From Pseudomonadota bacterium (GTDB taxonomy: Bacteria; Pseudomonadota; Gammaproteobacteria; Burkholderiales; Rhodocyclaceae), in assembly GCA_030917225.1 (NCBI GenBank), contig JAUPVD010000303.1:1-7297 (forward strand): a DNA stretch of 7,297 bases, in the 5' to 3' direction. The notes under the pieces are model-generated. The model saw only the letters and a program-made list of their open reading frames with translations, had not been told where the DNA came from and did not search any database. This document shows, one piece after another, positions 4,761 to 7,297 of the stretch (position 1 is its first letter; every line of letters starts with the position of its first letter). A program made the position numbers and the translations under genes.

Positions 4761-7297
4761 CTATCGCTTGCTGCGTGCCAGCCAGGTGAGCAGGGTCTCG
4801 AAAAGCAAATCCGGATCGATCGGCTTGGCGATGAAATCGTCCATGCCCGCATCGAAGCAGCGCGCCTTGTCCTCGATGAAGGCATTGGCGGTCATGGCCA
4901 GGATGGGTGTCTGGTGCCCGCCCGGCAGCGCACGGATGGCGCGGGTTGCTTCCAGCCCGTCCATCCTTGGCATCTGCATGTCCATCAGGATCAGCGTGTA
5001 ACTGTTCTTGCCGGCAAGCTTGACCGCCTGTTCGCCATCTTCCGCACAATCGACGGCGAGCCTTACGTCGCCAAGCAGTTCAAGTGCCACCTCGCGGTTG
5101 ATCACGTCATCCTCGACCAGCAGTACGCGGCTGTCGGCGTAGTCCCGTATCAGCGTCTTCTCGGCTGACAGCGTATGCAGATGGAGTGCTGCTGTCGTCG
5201 CCGCATCGCCCTTTTCGAGCCGGGCGGTGAACCAGAAAGTGCTGCCTTTCCCTACCGTGCTGTCGAGGCCGGATGATCCGCCCATGATCTCGGCAAGCCG
5301 CCGCGTGATCGCCAGCCCAAGGCCGGTTCCGCCATGCTGCCGCGTGGTCGAACTGTCTGCCTGCTCGAAGGCGCCGAAGAGCTTTGCCTGTGTTCCTGCA
5401 TCGATACCGGGGCCGCTGTCGGAAACTTCGAAACGGACAAGAACCGACGTCGCATCCTCGTCAAATTTCCTGATGCGCAGTGCGATGCCGCCGTGCTCGG
5501 TGAATTTCACCGCATTGCCGGCATAGTTGAGCAGCGCCTGGCTGATGCGCGTCGGGTCGCCGAGGAGGTGGTGCGGCAATGCCTCTGCCTCCAGCCTGAG
5601 TTCCAGCCCTTTGGCCTGCGCCCGGTCCTGAAGCATCGAAATGACATTGGCGGCGATGGCGGTGGGGGCAACGGCGATATGTTCGAGGCTGAGTTTCCCG
5701 GCCTCGATCTTGGAAAGGTCGAGAATGTCATTGATGATGCTGAGCAGATGCTGGCCGGCGTGGCCGATCTTGTCGAGGCGTTCGGCCTGCTTGTCGGTCA
5801 CGCCGTCGCGCTTCATCAGGTGCGTCAGCCCGGTAATCGCGTTGAGTGGCGTGCGGATCTCGTGGCTCATATTGGCCAGGAAGGCGCTCTTGGCGCGCGT
5901 TGCCGCCTCTGCGGCGTCCTTGGCTTCCGCCAGTTCGTTGGTGCGCTGCCGGACGAGGTCTTCCAGGTGGTGGCGATGGAGGTCAAGTTCTTCGGCGATC
6001 CGCTTCTTCTCGGTAATGTCTTCCTTGATGGCCAGGTAGTGGGTGATGCTGCCATCGGCCTGCCGTATCGGCGCGAAGATGCTTGTCTCCACGTAGATCT
6101 CGCCGTTTTTCCGGCGGTTGATGAATTGCCCTTCCCAGTTCCGGCCGCTGGCCAAGGCGGCCCATAGTTCCCGATAAGTTTCCGCTGGCGTCTGGCCAGA
6201 CTGCAGGATCTTCGGGTTTTGCCCGATCAGTTCGTCGCGCGAATAACCGCTGATCCTGAGCAGGGCATCGTTCACATATTCGATTTCCGCTTTTGTGTTG
6301 GTGATGACGATGCTGTTCGGGTTCTGCTCCACGGCCAGCGAAAGCTTGCGCAACTGCATCTCGGCCTGCCGACGCTCGGTGATGTCGCGCAGCGTGCCCT
6401 GAATGAGCGTCTTGCCTTCAATCTCCATGCGGCTGAGCAGAACTTCCGTAACGAAGTCGGTGCCGGTATCCAGGCGGCGGTGCATCCATTCGAAACCCAG
6501 CATGCCTTCTGCGAGCACCTGTGTGATGTAGCGCTTTTCGAGCGTGCGCGAATTTTCTCCGTTGAGTTGGGTGGCGGGGGAAAGGTCGCTGGGGTGCAGC
6601 GCCAGCAGGTCTTCGCGCCTGCTGCTGCCGAACATGCGCAGGGCGGCAGGATTGCAGTCGACGATAGATTCACCGTCGAGCAGGAGGACGGCGTCTGCTG
6701 TCGACTCAAAGAGCGTGCGGTGGCGGATCTCGGATTTCTGCAGTTCGGCGGTACGCTCCTTGACCTTCTGGGCGAGCGTCGCGTTGGCCTCTTTCAACGC
6801 AGCGTCGGCGCGCCGCCACCGTTTGCCAAAGCGCAACGCCATCATCAGGCCAAGCAGGCTGGGCAATATCAGGATGCCGGCAGCCAGCAGCGTTGCGCGC
6901 TGCACCTGTGGCGCGATTTCCGTTTGCAGCCTGTCCAGCCGACGAAACAGGAACAGGCGCCAGCCGGCCTCGAGGCCGGTGTCGAAAGCGAGCCACTGGG
7001 CGCCAGCGCCATCGCTCGTGCGAATCACTTCGACCCCGTGGTCATTTGTGGCGCGGCTGACCTCAAGCCTGCTGTGACGGCTGGCTGCAGCAGGTGCCGC
7101 AGCGTCGGCGCGCGCCGGTGCGAAGCTTGGGTGCGAAAGCAGCGGCTCAGCAAGGTCGGCAGTGAGATTGGCCGGATGGGTGTCGGCGATGCGTTTGCCT
7201 TGTCGATCGACAAGTGCAGCCGTGTCGAACGGCATGATGCCGGACTGCGCCAGCAGATTCGAGAGGTGGGTCAGGTGCAGCACGCCCCCCAGATGCA
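4761..7297 (-). CDS. Hybrid sensor histidine kinase (Cache-like sensor, TM, two PAS, HisKA, HATPase, receiver), 5' end outside window
   Basis: The minus-strand frame is open to the right edge, so the GTG at 7283 is not the true start; four more sense codons (HLGG) precede it. Numbering from 7283: residues 1-125 look like the end of a periplasmic Cache-type sensor ([16 protein letters not shown]); 130-150 is a membrane helix; 155-185 a coiled coil; about 186-305 and 306-427 two PAS domains, each ending in a PAC-like segment ([21 protein letters not shown]). HisKA carries His474 in [16 protein letters not shown]. The ATPase has N586/N590, DSGPG (622-626) and GGTGLGLA (651-658). The receiver (719-835) has Glu724-Asp725-Asp726, phosphoacceptor Asp768 in LILMDMQMP, Thr798 and Lys820. 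All catalytic residues are intact. No HPt domain follows and no response regulator is in the window, so the signal must pass to a partner encoded elsewhere. Confidence 0.95.
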   Translation of the reverse strand, partial: HLGGVLHLTHLSNLLAQSGIMPFDTAALVDRQGKRIADTHPANLTADLAEPLLSHPSFAPARADAAAPAAASRHSRLEVSRATNDHGVEVIRTSDGAGAQWLAFDTGLEAGWRLFLFRRLDRLQTEIAPQVQRATLLAAGILILPSLLGLMMALRFGKRWRRADAALKEANATLAQKVKERTAELQKSEIRHRTLFESTADAVLLLDGESIVDCNPAALRMFGSSRREDLLALHPSDLSPATQLNGENSRTLEKRYITQVLAEGMLGFEWMHRRLDTGTDFVTEVLLSRMEIEGKTLIQGTLRDITERRQAEMQLRKLSLAVEQNPNSIVITNTKAEIEYVNDALLRISGYSRDELIGQNPKILQSGQTPAETYRELWAALASGRNWEGQFINRRKNGEIYVETSIFAPIRQADGSITHYLAIKEDITEKKRIAEELDLHRHHLEDLVRQRTNELAEAKDAAEAATRAKSAFLANMSHEIRTPLNAITGLTHLMKRDGVTDKQAERLDKIGHAGQHLLSIINDILDLSKIEAGKLSLEHIAVAPTAIAANVISMLQDRAQAKGLELRLEAEALPHHLLGDPTRISQALLNYAGNAVKFTEHGGIALRIRKFDEDATSVLVRFEVSDSGPGIDAGTQAKLFGAFEQADSSTTRQHGGTGLGLAITRRLAEIMGGSSGLDSTVGKGSTFWFTARLEKGDAATTAALHLHTLSAEKTLIRDYADSRVLLVEDDVINREVALELLGDVRLAVDCAEDGEQAVKLAGKNSYTLILMDMQMPRMDGLEATRAIRALPGGHQTPILAMTANAFIEDKARCFDAGMDDFIAKPIDPDLLFETLLTWLARSKR

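Noticed and set aside
4459..5049. 196-residue minus-strand ORF covering the spacer and the kinase 3' end
   Set aside because: It reads through the 9-bp array and the inverted-repeat element and overlaps the kinase in another frame; its product has no recognisable domain.
5334..6167. 277-residue plus-strand ORF opposite the kinase
   Set aside because: It is the complementary frame of the HisKA/HATPase region, whose motifs are intact on the minus strand.
6000..6370. LOV photoreceptor identity for the second PAS domain
   Set aside because: The segment [12 protein letters not shown] resembles the LOV motif GRNCRFLQG, but the flavin-binding cysteine is replaced by proline, so it is called an ordinary PAS domain.
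7281..7283. GTG at 7283 as the true start of the kinase
   Set aside because: The frame stays open upstream to the window edge, and the first residues already look like the middle of a periplasmic sensor domain, with no signal anchor before them.

Overview
The window is about 7.3 kb of GC-rich DNA, apparently chromosomal. The likely source is a proteobacterium, most probably a betaproteobacterium (for example Rhodocyclales). This rests on an Escherichia-type LexA with its CTGT-N8-ACAG operator, the GC-rich codon choice, a large PAS-type hybrid kinase and a SulP-STAS-cNMP transporter. The taxonomic call is inference from protein flavour, not from a marker gene.

Left part (1-1454): a 5' fragment of an EamA/DMT membrane transporter gene runs leftwards out of the window. 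It is divergent from a complete lexA. The 89-bp gap between their start codons carries one perfect SOS box overlapping the lexA promoter, so lexA is almost certainly self-regulated, and the transporter may also sense LexA. Positions 1455-1593 hold no gene and no convincing terminator.

Middle part (1594-2186): a compact type II toxin-antitoxin operon. It has a DUF3018/MazE-family antitoxin and a MazF/PemK-family toxin that overlap by an ATGA. The promoter is well formed, and two near-identical 12-bp palindromes 31 bp apart sit over its -35 element and its start point, a clear operator pair for autoregulation. The operon ends 10 bp from the convergent stop codon of the next gene.

Right part (2197-7297), all on the minus strand: a 749-residue SulP anion transporter carrying a STAS domain and a C-terminal cyclic-nucleotide-binding-like domain, and upstream of it the C-terminal ~845 residues of a membrane hybrid histidine kinase (sensor remnant, TM, PAS, PAS, HisKA, HATPase, receiver) that continues past the right edge. 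The 314-bp gap between them is the most unusual stretch. It contains a 141-bp MITE-like element (4454-4594) with 23-bp imperfect terminal inverted repeats, nested internal hairpins and a perfect 8-bp target-site duplication, inserted exactly at the 5' end of the SulP gene. It also contains a six-unit 9-bp tandem repeat directly after the kinase stop codon. The element has no transposase of its own and probably altered the expression or the start choice of the transporter.

No RNA gene, CRISPR array or complete insertion sequence is visible. The best candidates for new biology are the small non-autonomous element and its effect on the transporter, and the diverged nucleotide-binding cassette of that transporter.
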